A DNA stretch of 64,000 nucleotides from assembly GCF_016097555.1 (NCBI RefSeq), contig NC_054712.1, positions 59,341,824 to 59,405,823 on the forward strand, read 5' to 3'. Source of the DNA: Gigantopelta aegis (taxonomy: Eukaryota; Mollusca; Gastropoda; Neomphalida; Peltospiridae). The position numbers were made by a program, and so were the translations under genes. Of this stretch, positions 46,601 through 56,400 are shown one piece after another. The notes beneath the pieces are model-generated. The model was not told the origin of the DNA, made no database searches, and was given only the letters and a program-made list of their open reading frames with translations. Within the stretch, counting starts at the first letter, position 1; each line of letters begins with the position of its first letter.

Positions 46601-49600
46601 CATATTTGGCACCAACCATGTACAATTAATTATAAATTGAATCACCTAAAAAAATTTTTTATAAAAAATTAATTACTTAAAATATCAACATAAAAGAACC
46701 CCAGATACGAGCTCTTAGCGGAAATTGCCGATCTTTAATGAGCAGGGCAATCACGAGGTCCGTGACGTCAGAGACGCGTCGCTTGATCTGAAGCCTTACA
46801 CTTAAAAGCATTAGTCCGTACCACTCATAAAGAATCTAAGACTTGCACAGCTTACCAAAACAATGAGTGTTCGTTCGCAAAACGTTTTGCCGTATCAATA
46901 TGAGCTGTTAGTAAATGAAGAAAGACACACAATTACTTACAACAGTGATACTGAAGAAAAAACGGATAGCGAGTCGGAGGGTGGAGAAACTGATGGTGCC
47001 AGACCAGACCGGTCGACCAATTTACAGCCCGGAGCCCGAAAGTAACCCGGAGACAAAACCAAAACTCGGATGCTAATGCCGAGGTGTATACTGTTCATAT
47101 TTAGCATAAAGATACACCTCGATATGATGTATTTAAATATGTAAAAAATATAAATGTAGGACAAAATATTTTTGCGTGTTTTTTTTTAGAAAATATCGCA
47201 TTTTTTATGTTCGGGCTGTACATAATGAAATCTGTATGCACAGTGTAAACAAACGCTCTAATTTACGACAAGGCGCTTCACTTTCATTAACCTGACTTGT
47301 AAAACAACATAAATGACTTGAGAGTATAATCAACTTTTAAACTAAATATATTTCTATTTGCATCAATAGAACGAAATGGGGTTATAGTATTTTTCTCTCA
47401 TAAAAAAAAGTAGCATATTATTAGGCCTATTGGTAGGGTGCGTTAGAGTGAAAACGACCACTCACGATACCCAAATGATACCCAAGTCTTCTTAATTAAG
47501 GGTTTTACAGCATTATTTACAGTAATGAAGCAGGGCAGCTAATAATGTCCATTAACATTGTACTATAGTCGCGACAGGTTACGCCACAATACCCTGTGAT
47601 CTTAAAAAAACTGGCACGTATTTTGTACGTATGTCTAGACCGTGGTAATCACTTACCTGGTCGATACCCTGCAATATACACCTGCCAATCAGGAATCACA
47701 TGTGCAGGCCACGGAAAGAAAGGACCAATTAACTAAAACAACACTCCGATTTTCAAGTCAGCCCGTGGATGAAACATAATAGTTATTTCGACACCGACAG
47801 TAGTGGTTTATTTTGTATTGAACTTCGTGTTGATTTGGGGCTTCGGGCGATGAGGAACGTTTTTGTGACGTATTCCGCCCGAAGATTAAAAACATTATTT
47901 AAAATTATTATTGTTTTCTACACGTTTTTTTAAAAACATATTTAAATACATCGTACGGAGATGTATCCTCATGCCAAATCCCAGGTTTTTATATGCCATA
48001 TTTAATTACTTATTGACGTTTCCTTCTTCGGACGGTGAATACAGATTTTGTTATGTAGGCCTACAGCCCTAACATGAAAAATCTTTTTTTTTTCCAAAAA
48101 AAATAAATAAATAAAAAATTCTACATTTTTGTTTTAACATATATAAATACATCATGCTGAGGTGTATCTTTGTGCCAAATATGTACAATGTACACCTCGG
48201 CATTCGCAACCGAGTACTGTTTTTGTCTCCGGGTAACGTTCGGGCTCCGGGCTGTAAATAGGCTGACACCAAAGTACTATGCGGTGTTGGTGTCCAATCT
48301 TTTCTTTTGCGATAAAATACACGCGTCTTTCTTCGGATACAATCCTTTGGAAAACCATAAAAAGACAATCCCGATCGTTTAAACTGTTTATTTTTACACC
48401 CAAAGGCCGCGCAGTACGGCACTGTTGGACTGAAAAGATCGTAAGCCCCTTACTCCATATATAAACAGTTAACAACAATGGAAGAGTACAGCGGCTCTGA
48501 CGTCACTTCCCTTTTTTCCGAACGCTCACGAAGAAATATGCATAAATCGTACTTTGATACTGATTAACGTAATTTCTTCATTTTAAGTTAACTACACGTA
48601 TTTTATTGTTATAAAGTTATTTGTATATTATTTTTATATCATTTTTCTTTTAAAATGAGCTATAATATGGTCTCGTGTCATGTTTCCTTTAATGTCTTTA
48701 GGAAATGTCAGTTATCAAATTTTTCTTTTTATGTTAATAAAAAAACTATGTTGTCAGCAGAACATCTTAACATAGTGAGAGAAAAGTTAAGTCACTAAAG
48801 GCGATGCCACTCACTCCTAGGTGATTGATACTATATTGATAATGTAAGTTTGGTTTGTTAAATGACACCACTAGAGCACATTGATTTATTAATCATCGGC
48901 TATTAGATCCAAACATTTGGTAATTTTGACTCGTAGTCATCAGAGGAAACCCGCTACATTTTTCCATTAGTAGCAAGATATCTTTTATATGCACTTTACT
49001 GCAGACAGGAAAGCACATACCATGGCCTTTGTCCAGTTATGGTGCACTGATTGAAACGAGAAAAAACAATCAGTTGAGTGGATTAATGCAAGCACCTCAG
49101 GGGAGCACTCAACTGCCTGAGCTAAATTCAGCCCCTAGGTGATTGATAAGACAACATTTTGATTTTAGCAGTTGCTATGAAATTGGCTTTTTTCGTACAA
49201 GTGACTTGAATCATGGCTTAAGAGTAGGAACATCAAGAACATTACAGATTAAAACGTAATATACATGTAACATATTTGGTGAAATGAGGATGACGGCGAA
49301 GTTCCCGACACAACATTCAAAATTCACGATCCATACTTTGTTTTTTATTAATTAACACACTTAGTTATACAGTGAAATCTCTGCAATTCGAGTCGCACCA
49401 TGAGTATGTAAATTAATGTGTACTTTTGTTGTAATTTTTAGCCAACATCGACCCTACAAGACGATACTTGTACCTCTATGTTCATGGAGGAAAAGCTTTT
49501 CTGGAACATCTCCAAGACCCAGATCCTGTTCCAGGTCAAAAAGTCAGCACATATTTCACTCTACATCTCTATTTCCGAGGTCAGCGGTTCCGGTCTCGTC

Positions 49601-50779
49601 CTGTTGCTTGTGCCTGTGAGCCTGAGTTTGACGAAGGATTTTTGTTGGAACTTCACAAGGAATCGGCAGGTATAGATGTATACACATGTGAGAAGAGGTT
49701 AAACTTTTCAGTTACTGAATGATTTAGACTCCTTACATTGTAGCCATGCAAGAATTGGCCAGCAGTTGATGAACTACCAAGGCTATTCTTATAAAACTAT
49801 TTTCATTTATCTTTCTCATTCATAACCATGTGCTTTTCTATCTCATTATTTTAATATAAAACACTTTGCTTTTTTTTTTGCTTTTTTTTTTGCATGATTT
49901 GAGACATTCCCCGCCCCACCCCCTTCCCTACCATGATTTGTCTGATAAACCCCTGACCATAAAGAGTTCACTTGCACTCACTAGTATAGTTTTAGTCATA
50001 TCACTTTTATTTAAAACAAAAAGTCTACCATTATTTGTTTTGTATAATTTTTATCAAATTTCTTTTTTTCTTTTTTTTAAATTTAATAAATTTTTGTATT
50101 TGTTAAAATTTCAAAATATGTTAAAATATTGGGAATATCTGATAACCAAACATCTGCACTCGAATTTTAACTGCTTGATAATGGATATTGCATTTGAATA
50201 CTTTTCATTTTACGATGAATTACAATGAAAAGTAGTAAAAATAGAAGGCATTCACCCATGCATGTACAAAGTTGTTTTAAAAATACTATTTTAGAAAGTT
50301 TAATTTTTAAATAATTGGTTAAATTTTTAAGAAAGTGAGATAACTGAAAGTTTAAATGTTTAAATAATTGGTTAAATTTTCAAGAAAGTGAAAAACCTGC
50401 ATTGGCAATAGTATATACCAAATTAAGCTAGCTGCTAACTGTAAATAGAAACTCTGAGAATGATCCTATTACTGTCTGTGTTCAGGTGAAGCTGCTAACT
50501 GTAAACTCTGAGAATGATCCTATTACTGTCTGTGTTCAGGTGAAGCTGCTAACTGTAAACTCTGAGAATGATCCTATTACTGTCTGTGTTCAGGTGAAGC
50601 TGGCCGAATGGCGGATGCTGCAACTATGCTGTCTCTCTCGGATCCCGTTCACCTGGTTCTCATCAAGACAGATTGCACAGGGGAGACCACTCTTGTGTCG
50701 TCACACTTTTTTGAATGGCGTCCAGCACTGACGGCACAGAATGGACCGATGAAAGTTTCTGTCGAGTTGAAAGGCACAG
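40852..50779 (+). CDS. CEP76: CEP76, centrosomal protein of 76 kDa (3'-partial; 4 exons)
   Basis: Exons 40852-40914, 45919-46150, 49442-49669 and 50594-50779 splice in phase into 236 codons plus one base. CEP76 is a centriolar protein that restrains centriole reduplication and interacts with CP110. Against the human sequence (659 residues), the start MALPPEKISELKQIIHSQLT matches MSLPPEKASELKQLIHQQL. Exon 2 keeps ELMQKLRQRGIVDDIL. Exon 3 opens the CEP76-type C2 domain with IDPTRRYLYLYVHGGKAFLE, RFRSRPVACACEPEFDEGFL and ELHKES. Exon 4 gives RMADAATMLSLSDPVHLVLI, KTDCTGETTLVSSHFFEWRP and VELKGTG. The transglutaminase-like and C-terminal parts must lie beyond 64000, because the 13 kb after 50779 shows no further exon. 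Confidence 0.95.
40915..42684. other. CEP76 intron 1, left part
   Basis: No gene seen. Around 41850-41960 is a pogo-like fragment (acagtcaaactttggtaact), and 42010-42470 holds moderately GC-rich sequence with a SINE-head-like ccactagaccacggagctca. A short (gt)n lies at 41836-41850. Confidence 0.45.
42690..43711. repeat. ~85-95 bp tandem array with internal (AT)n, 11 copies
   Basis: Each unit has gatccagtagcagcaatgat, ggttt followed by a variable (at)n, aatgtgtgtttgtgtgtgtg and cccgccaccttcctatgcca. Unit length varies through the (at)n; the last unit has a run of about 70 bases (43598-43667). Minus open frames rich in IYIYIY are artefacts. Confidence 0.97.
43778..44664. mobile_element. hAT-like non-autonomous element, copy 2
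   Basis: The 887-bp element is in inverse orientation to 6537-7400. Ends are tagtgctgcaatgatatacc and tcgttgtacccc-ta, with a perfect 8-bp duplication tttttggt at 43770-43777 and 44665-44672. A conserved internal stretch (44089-44270) matches copy 1, but no transposase domain is recognisable. Confidence 0.88.
45020..45184. mobile_element. Short MITE with caggtgcgg ends
   Basis: Inverted ends caggtgcgggttcag and ctggatctgcacctg enclose 165 bp with gggcccaagaggccc-like and ggggccccctctatt subterminal parts. Confidence 0.6.
45919..46150 (+). CDS. CEP76: CEP76 exon 2
   Basis: Acceptor tttttattttcag; 77 codons plus one base. Encodes MDIQTKIRDILSDTVREEFS, then HISEQELMQKLRQRGIVDDI to QMPSKK; donor gtcact. 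Confidence 0.93.
46581..48688. mobile_element. Kolobok-like THAP transposon remnant with TTAA target duplication
   Basis: The 2.1-kb element is bounded by inverted ends aggaaacatgtcacg / cgtgtcatgtttcct. TTAA lies at both borders (46577-46580, 48689-48692), as in Kolobok elements, whose transposases carry an N-terminal THAP domain. A THAP-like frame is on minus at 48069-48422. A + frame at 46863-47045 begins MSVRSQNVLPYQYELLVNEE and is acidic. Two internal arms (about 47022-47165 and 48118-48260) are inverted copies of each other. No DDE core is seen, so it is non-autonomous. Confidence 0.75.
48069..48422 (-). pseudogene. THAP-domain fragment of the Kolobok-like element
   Basis: Reads PYCAAFGCKNKQFKRSGLSF then YGFPKD, RKRKDWTPTPHSTL, a THAP zinc-finger pattern. 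The first Cys pair (CAAFGC) is present. The second ligand pair, expected as Cys-x2-His after the STL motif, reads VSAY instead, so zinc binding is probably lost. The frame lacks an ATG at the expected start (GTG there) and continues into the inverted arm as non-THAP sequence. Confidence 0.7.
48831..49133 (-). mobile_element. SINE, family A, with 15-bp target duplication
   Basis: Minus: head (gctgaatttagctcaggcag, ttgagtgctcccctgagg), core (ggccatggtatgtgc, aaaagatatcttgctact) and tail (aatagccgatgattaat, caatgtgctctagtgg). The repeat cctaggtgattgata is at 48816-48830 and 49134-49148. Confidence 0.92.
49442..49669 (+). CDS. CEP76: CEP76 exon 3 (C2 domain start)
   Basis: Acceptor gtaatttttag, donor gtatag, phase 1. 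Encodes ANIDPTRRYLYLYVHGGKAF, LEHLQDPDPVPGQKVSTYFT and so on to LLELHKESA. Confidence 0.95.
49670..50429. other. CEP76 intron 3, left part
   Basis: Strongly AT-rich with T runs at 49869-49892. A short tandem duplication (gtttaa...ttaaataattggtta) is at 50296-50380. No gene. Confidence 0.5.
50432..50604 (+). repeat. 54-bp tandem triplication carrying the CEP76 exon 4 splice acceptor
   Basis: Three near-perfect units contain gctgctaactgtaaactctg, agaatgatcctattactgtc and tgtgttcaggtgaa. AG dinucleotides end at 50485, 50539 and 50593, exactly 54 bp apart. Only the last is followed by the open frame of exon 4. Confidence 0.97.
50594..50779 (+). CDS. CEP76: CEP76 exon 4
   Basis: Encodes GEAGRMADAATMLSLSDPVH, LVLIKTDCTGETTLVSSHFF, EWRPALTAQNGPMKVSVELK and GTG; donor gtgtgt. 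Start at 50594 is required because the two upstream copies of the acceptor run into tga within nine codons. Confidence 0.94.
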
Positions 50780-51045
50780 GTGTGTAGTTTAGTTGTTAAA
50801 GTAGTGTCGGAAATAGAACAAAACTGATTTTCATCGATTATTTCTTTCATATTAACCTGACAAGTAAATATCTATTTAATGATACTCTACCTAATTTAGC
50901 ATGTACTTGTTTGGGCTCTCATTGATGTACATAGTGGTGTTTACTTTTGAAATTAAAAGAAAGATGTCAGTAAACAGGTGAATTGTGTACTTTATTGAAA
51001 CAGACTATATATTTTGATCAACGTGTCAATTTCATTTACCCTTAA

Positions 51046-51671
51046 CCTTTAGACTACTGGATTAATTTTTAACAAAAACCACGATGAGTGGGTACAAGTT
51101 TATAATTTTTACTCACATATATTCACTTAAATGTTTTATAAATACATGAAATAAAGTTCATATATGAATCGTTAAGTATTATTTTCGTGTCTTTTTTTGT
51201 AATTTTTATTATTTTAGATCAGCTAATGGTGATTAAAATTAGGCAAAAAATCGAAAAAGTTGCGTTTACTTACGGGCATTTGTGGCCAGCTGTCCAGTAT
51301 TTATGTCCATTATTCCCGATAACAGTGGTTTTCTGACCAGAATTTTTTTTTAAACCCAAACTAAGATTCATATTGCAATATTTGGTAATTTTCGTTGTTG
51401 GTAAAACGATCAAATTTATTATCAAATTAGCTGTCACAATCAGCTATCGATCCCTGAAAATGACCGCGACGTGCCGCCATTGTTGTTAAGCAAAAATACT
51501 TGCCGAAAACCACTTTTTGAACTCAAAATTTCAAGGTATTTTCACTTGAAAAAATCAAAACAAAAGCCATCATTTTGAAAAATTCGTGTGCAAAACGGCG
51601 GGAAATATGAATTGGGGAATGCATACTGACGTGACGTCGGGCGAGATATCTCGCCTGCAGTAGTCAGAAGG
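51046..51671. mobile_element. piggyBac-like MITE, copy 1
   Basis: 626 bp between TTAA sites (51042-51045, 51672-51675). Ends are cctttagactactgg and gcagtagtcagaagg. A subterminal perfect palindrome ggcgagatatctcgcc follows tgacgtgacgtcg. Non-coding. Confidence 0.82.
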
Positions 51672-52321
51672 TTAAACAAACTTAATTTAAAACTGCAAGT
51701 TAACTGAGTATTTTGAATTGCTGCATAAATTATTAATTATGATCAGCATATTTAGTGAATATAAATTCAATTTAAGTACATTAGAAATTTACACAGTCTT
51801 GCAACCACTTAAAGGTGCTTTATCATAGTATATATGAGCATCTGTTTGTGGTAAAGATTCTCCAATAAAAAATGTATTTTCTACTAGTAGATAAAATGAT
51901 TTTGTTAGAATCGTTTATGTGCATAAAGTTGAAGGTGTAGTCTTTAAATTTTAAAACATTTATTTGCAATAGCTGTCATTATGCAAGTTGGAAATAGCAC
52001 CTTTAATATCAGTATTATAGATCACACACTCAGTTTTACTCAAACGTTACTTAGAAATGTCTACAAATATTTTGTTTTGGAGAGGGATGGGGTAAATTTC
52101 GTCAGAAACAGTCCCTCACATATTGCAATGAAATTGAAACATGTTGATCAAAATTTGTGTGTTTCAATAAAGTTCATAAATCACCTGTTTACTGACATCT
52201 TTTTTTTAATTTCAAGAGTAAACACCATCTTGTACATCAATGAGAGCCCAAACAAGTAAATGCTAAATTAGGTAGAGTATCATTAAATAGATATTTACAA
52301 AATATTTACTTGTCAGTTTAA

Positions 52322-52986
52322 CCTTTAGACTACTGGATTAATTTTTAACAAAAACCACGTTGAGTGGGTACAAGTTTATAATTTTTACTCACTTATATTC
52401 ACTTAAATACATGAAATAAAGTTCATATATTATTTTCGTGTTTTTTTTGTAATTTTTATTATTTTTAGATCGGCTAATGGTGGTTAAAATTAGGCAAAAA
52501 ATCGAAAAAGTTGTGTTTACTTACAGGCATTTGTGGCCAGCTGTCCAGTATTTATGTCCATTATTTCCGATAACAGTGGTTTTCTGACCAGAATGTTTTT
52601 TTAAACCTGAACTACGATTCATATTGCAATATTTGGTAATTTTCGTTGTTGGTAAAACAATCAAATTAGCTGTCACAATCAGCTATCGATCCCTGAAAAT
52701 GACCACGATGTGCCACCATTGTTGTCAAGCGAAAATACTTGCCGAAAACCACTTTTTGAACTAAAAATTTCAAGGCATTTTCAGTTGAAAAAATCTAAAC
52801 AAAAGCCACCATTTTGAAAAAAAAAAAAAAAATCTTTTATTATGTTTCCATTTCCGGTGAATTGGGGAAATATGAATTGGGGAATGAATTGGGGAAATAT
52901 GAATTGGGGAATGCACTGTATACAGTGTACAGTATGTCGACTGACGTGACGTCGGGCGAGATATCTCGCCTGCAGTACTCAGAAGG
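52322..52986. mobile_element. piggyBac-like MITE, copy 2
   Basis: 665 bp between TTAA at 52318-52321 and 52987-52990, in the same orientation as copy 1. It carries an extra short tandem duplication (gaattggggaaatatgaatt). It interrupts the right arm of the foldback element, so it inserted later. Confidence 0.84.
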
Positions 52987-53321
52987 TTAATATGAAAGAC
53001 ATAATCGACGAAAATCATTTTTATTCTATTTCCGACACTACTTTAGTTCTTGTTTTGTTATTTTTGTCTTTCATCAGCTACATTAGACATAGCTCATGAT
53101 TCCATTGATGTACGACGACTTGCTATGGGGTTGAGAATTTGTTTATTCTTGTCAAAATGAAGTCACATACATACAACATGATCACCATCAACCCAAATAC
53201 TCCTATCCAACACTTGTTAACTTGACCGTAGAAATCGATGACTAATTCCAAAGTGAAATCTCCGGTTGAGAAACAACTGTCATTTATCGGAAAGAACTTG
53301 ATTCCACTGAAGGCAGGAGGC

Positions 53322-53400
53322 TGGACAGAGCCCAATGGTAGAGTGCTCGCCTGATCCATGGTCGGTCTGCTACGTCTTCACCACACATGGAGCAGGAAAC
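53322..53400 (+). mobile_element. SINE tRNA-like head remnant
   Basis: gacagagcccaatggtagag then gctcgcctgatcc has box-A form; the rest of a SINE is not present. It lies immediately before the 38-bp satellite. Confidence 0.55.
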
Positions 53401-56400
53401 GGCTCGGTGGTTAGAGCGTTCATCTGATTACATGGTGGGTTGCAGGATTAAAGGAGTTCATCTGATTACCTGATGGGTTGCAGGATTAAAGGAGTTCATT
53501 TGATTACCTGGTGGGTTGCAGGATTAAAGGAGTTCATTTGATTACATGGACCATTGGTGGGTTGCAGGATTAAAGGAGTTCATCTGATTACATGGTGGGT
53601 TGCGGTATTAAAGGAGTTCATCTGATTACATGGTGGGTTGCGGTATTAAAGGAGTTCATCTGATTACATGGTGGGTTGCGGGATTAAAGGAGTTCATCTG
53701 ATTACATGGTGGGGAGCGGGATTAAAGGTGTTCATCTGATTACATGGTGGGGTGCGGGATTAAAGGAGTTCATCTGATTACATGGTGGGTTGCGGGATTA
53801 AAGGCGTTCATCTGATTACATGGCGGGTTGCGGTATTAAAGGAGTTCAACTGATTACATGGTGGGTTGCGGTATTAAAGGAGTTCATCTGATTACATGGT
53901 GGGTTGCGGGATTAAAGGAGTTCATCTGATTACATGGCGGGTTGCGGGATTAAAGGCGTTCATCTGATTACATGGCGGGTTGCGGTATTAAAGGAGTTCA
54001 TTTGATTACATGGTGGGTTGCGGGATTAAAGGAGTTCATTTGATTACCTGATGGGTTACGGGATTAAAGGAGTTCAACTGATTACATGATGGGTTGCGGG
54101 ATTAAAGGAGTTCAACTGATTACATGATGGGTTGCGGGATTAAAGGAGTTCATCTGATTACATGGCGGGTTGCGGTATTAAAGGAGTTCATTTGATTACA
54201 TGGTGGGTGGCGGGATTAAAGGAGTTCATTTGATTACCTGATGGGTTGCGGGATTAAAGGAGTTCATCTGATTACATGGTGGGTTGCGGGATTAAAGGAG
54301 TTCATCTGATTACATGGTGGGTTGCGGTATTAAAGGAGTTCATCTGATTACATGACGGGTTGTGGGATTAAAGGAGTTCATTTGATTACCTGATGGGTTG
54401 CAGGATTAAAGGAGTTCATTTGATTACATGGACCATTGGTGGGTTGCGGGATTAAAGGAATTCATCTGATTACATGATGGGTTGCGGTATTAAAGAAGTT
54501 CATTTGATTACATGGTGGGTTGCGGGATTAAAGGAGTTCATTTGATTACCTGATGGGTTGCGGGATTAAAGGAGTTCATCTGATTACATGGTTGGTTGCG
54601 GGATTAAAGGAGTTCATCTGATTACATGGCGGGTTGCGATATTAAAGGAGTTCATCTGATTACATGATGGGTTGTGGGATTAAAGGAGTTCATTTGATTA
54701 CCTGATGGGTTGCAGGATTAAAGGAGTTCATTTGATTACATGATGGGTTGCGGTATTAAAGGAGTTCATCTGATTACATGATGGGTTGTGGGATTAAAGG
54801 AGTTCATTTGATTACCTGATGGGTTGCAGGATTAAAGGAGTTCATTTGATTACATGGACCATTGGTGGGTTGCGGGATTAAAGGAATTCATCTGATTACA
54901 TGATGGGTTGCGGTATTAAAGAAGTTCATTTGATTACATGGTGGGTTGCGGGATTAAAGGAGTTCATTTGATTACCTGATGGGTTGCGGGATTAAAGGAG
55001 TTCATCTGATTACATGGTGGGTTGCGGGATTAAAGGAGTTCATTTGATTACCTGATGGGTTGCAGGATTAAAGGAGTTCATTTGATTACATGATGGGTTG
55101 TGGGATTAAAGGAGTTCATTTGATTACATGATGGGTTGTGGGATTAAAGGAGTTCATTTGATTACCTGATGGGTTGCAGGATTAAAGGAGTTCATTTGAT
55201 TACATGGACCATTGGTGGGTTGCAGGATTAAAGGAGTTCATTTGATTACATGGACTATTGGTGGGTTGCGGGATTAAAGGAATTCATCTGATTACATGAT
55301 GGGTTGCAGTATTAAAGAAGTTCATTTGATTACATGGTGGGTTGCGGGATTAAAGGAGTTCATTTGATTACCTGATGGGTTGCGGGATTAAAGGAGTTCA
55401 TCTGATTACATGGTGGGTTGCGGGATTAAAGGAGTTCATCTGATTACATGGCGGGTTGCGGTATTAAAGGAGTTCATCTGATTACATGATGGGTTGTGGG
55501 ATTAAAGGAGTTCATTTGATTACCTGATGGGTTGCAGGATTAAAGGAGTTCATTTGATTACATGGGCCATTGGTGGGTTGCGGGATTAAAGGAATTCATC
55601 TGATTACATGATGGGTTGCGGTACTAAAGGAGTTCATTTGATTACATGATGGGTGGCGGGATTAAAGGAGTTCATTTGATTACCTGATGGGTTGCGGGAT
55701 TAAAGGAGTTCATCTGATTACATGGTGGGTTGCGGGATTAAAGGAGTTCATCTGATTACATGGCAGGTTGCGGTATTAAAGGAGTTCATCTGATTACCTG
55801 ATGGGTTGTGGGATTAAAGGAGTTCATTTGATTACCTGATGGGTTGCAGGATTAAAGGAGTTCATTTGATTACATGGACCATTGGTGGGTTGCGGGATTA
55901 AAGGAATTCATCTGATTACATGATGGGTTGCGGTACTAAAGGAGTTCATTTGATTACATGATGGGTGGCAGGATTAAAGGAGTTCATTTGATTACCTGAT
56001 GGGTTGCGGGATTAAAGGAGTTCATCTGATTACATGGTGGGTTGCGGGATTAAAGGAGTTCATCTGATTACATGGCAGGTTGCGGTATTAAAGGAGTTCA
56101 TCTGATTACCTGATGGGTTGTGGGATTAAAGGAGTTCATTTGATTACCTGATGGGTTGCAGGATTAAAGGAGTTCATCTGATTACATGATGGGTTGTGGG
56201 ATTAAAGGAGTTCATTTGATTACCTGATGGGTTGCAGGATTAAAGGAGTTCATTTGATTACATGGACCATTGGTGGGTTGCGGGATTAAAGGAGTTCATT
56301 TGATTACCTGATGGGTTGCAGGATTAAAGGATTCATTTACATGGACCATGGGGGTTGCGGGATTAAAGGAGTTCATCTGATTACATGGTGGGTTGCAGTA

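Larger units (their letters stand above)
50797..53034. mobile_element. Foldback-type element with ~240-bp terminal inverted repeats
   Basis: The left arm (about 50797-51041) reads aaagtagtgtcggaaatag and onward. The right arm is its inverse, ending ctatttccgacactacttt. The right arm is split by a piggyBac-like MITE at a TTAA that is intact in the left arm. A second MITE lies just inside the left arm. The inner spacer (51676-52110) has no coding sequence. Outer flanks show only a weak agttgtt/agttctt match. It starts 17 bp after the CEP76 exon 4 donor. Confidence 0.8.
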
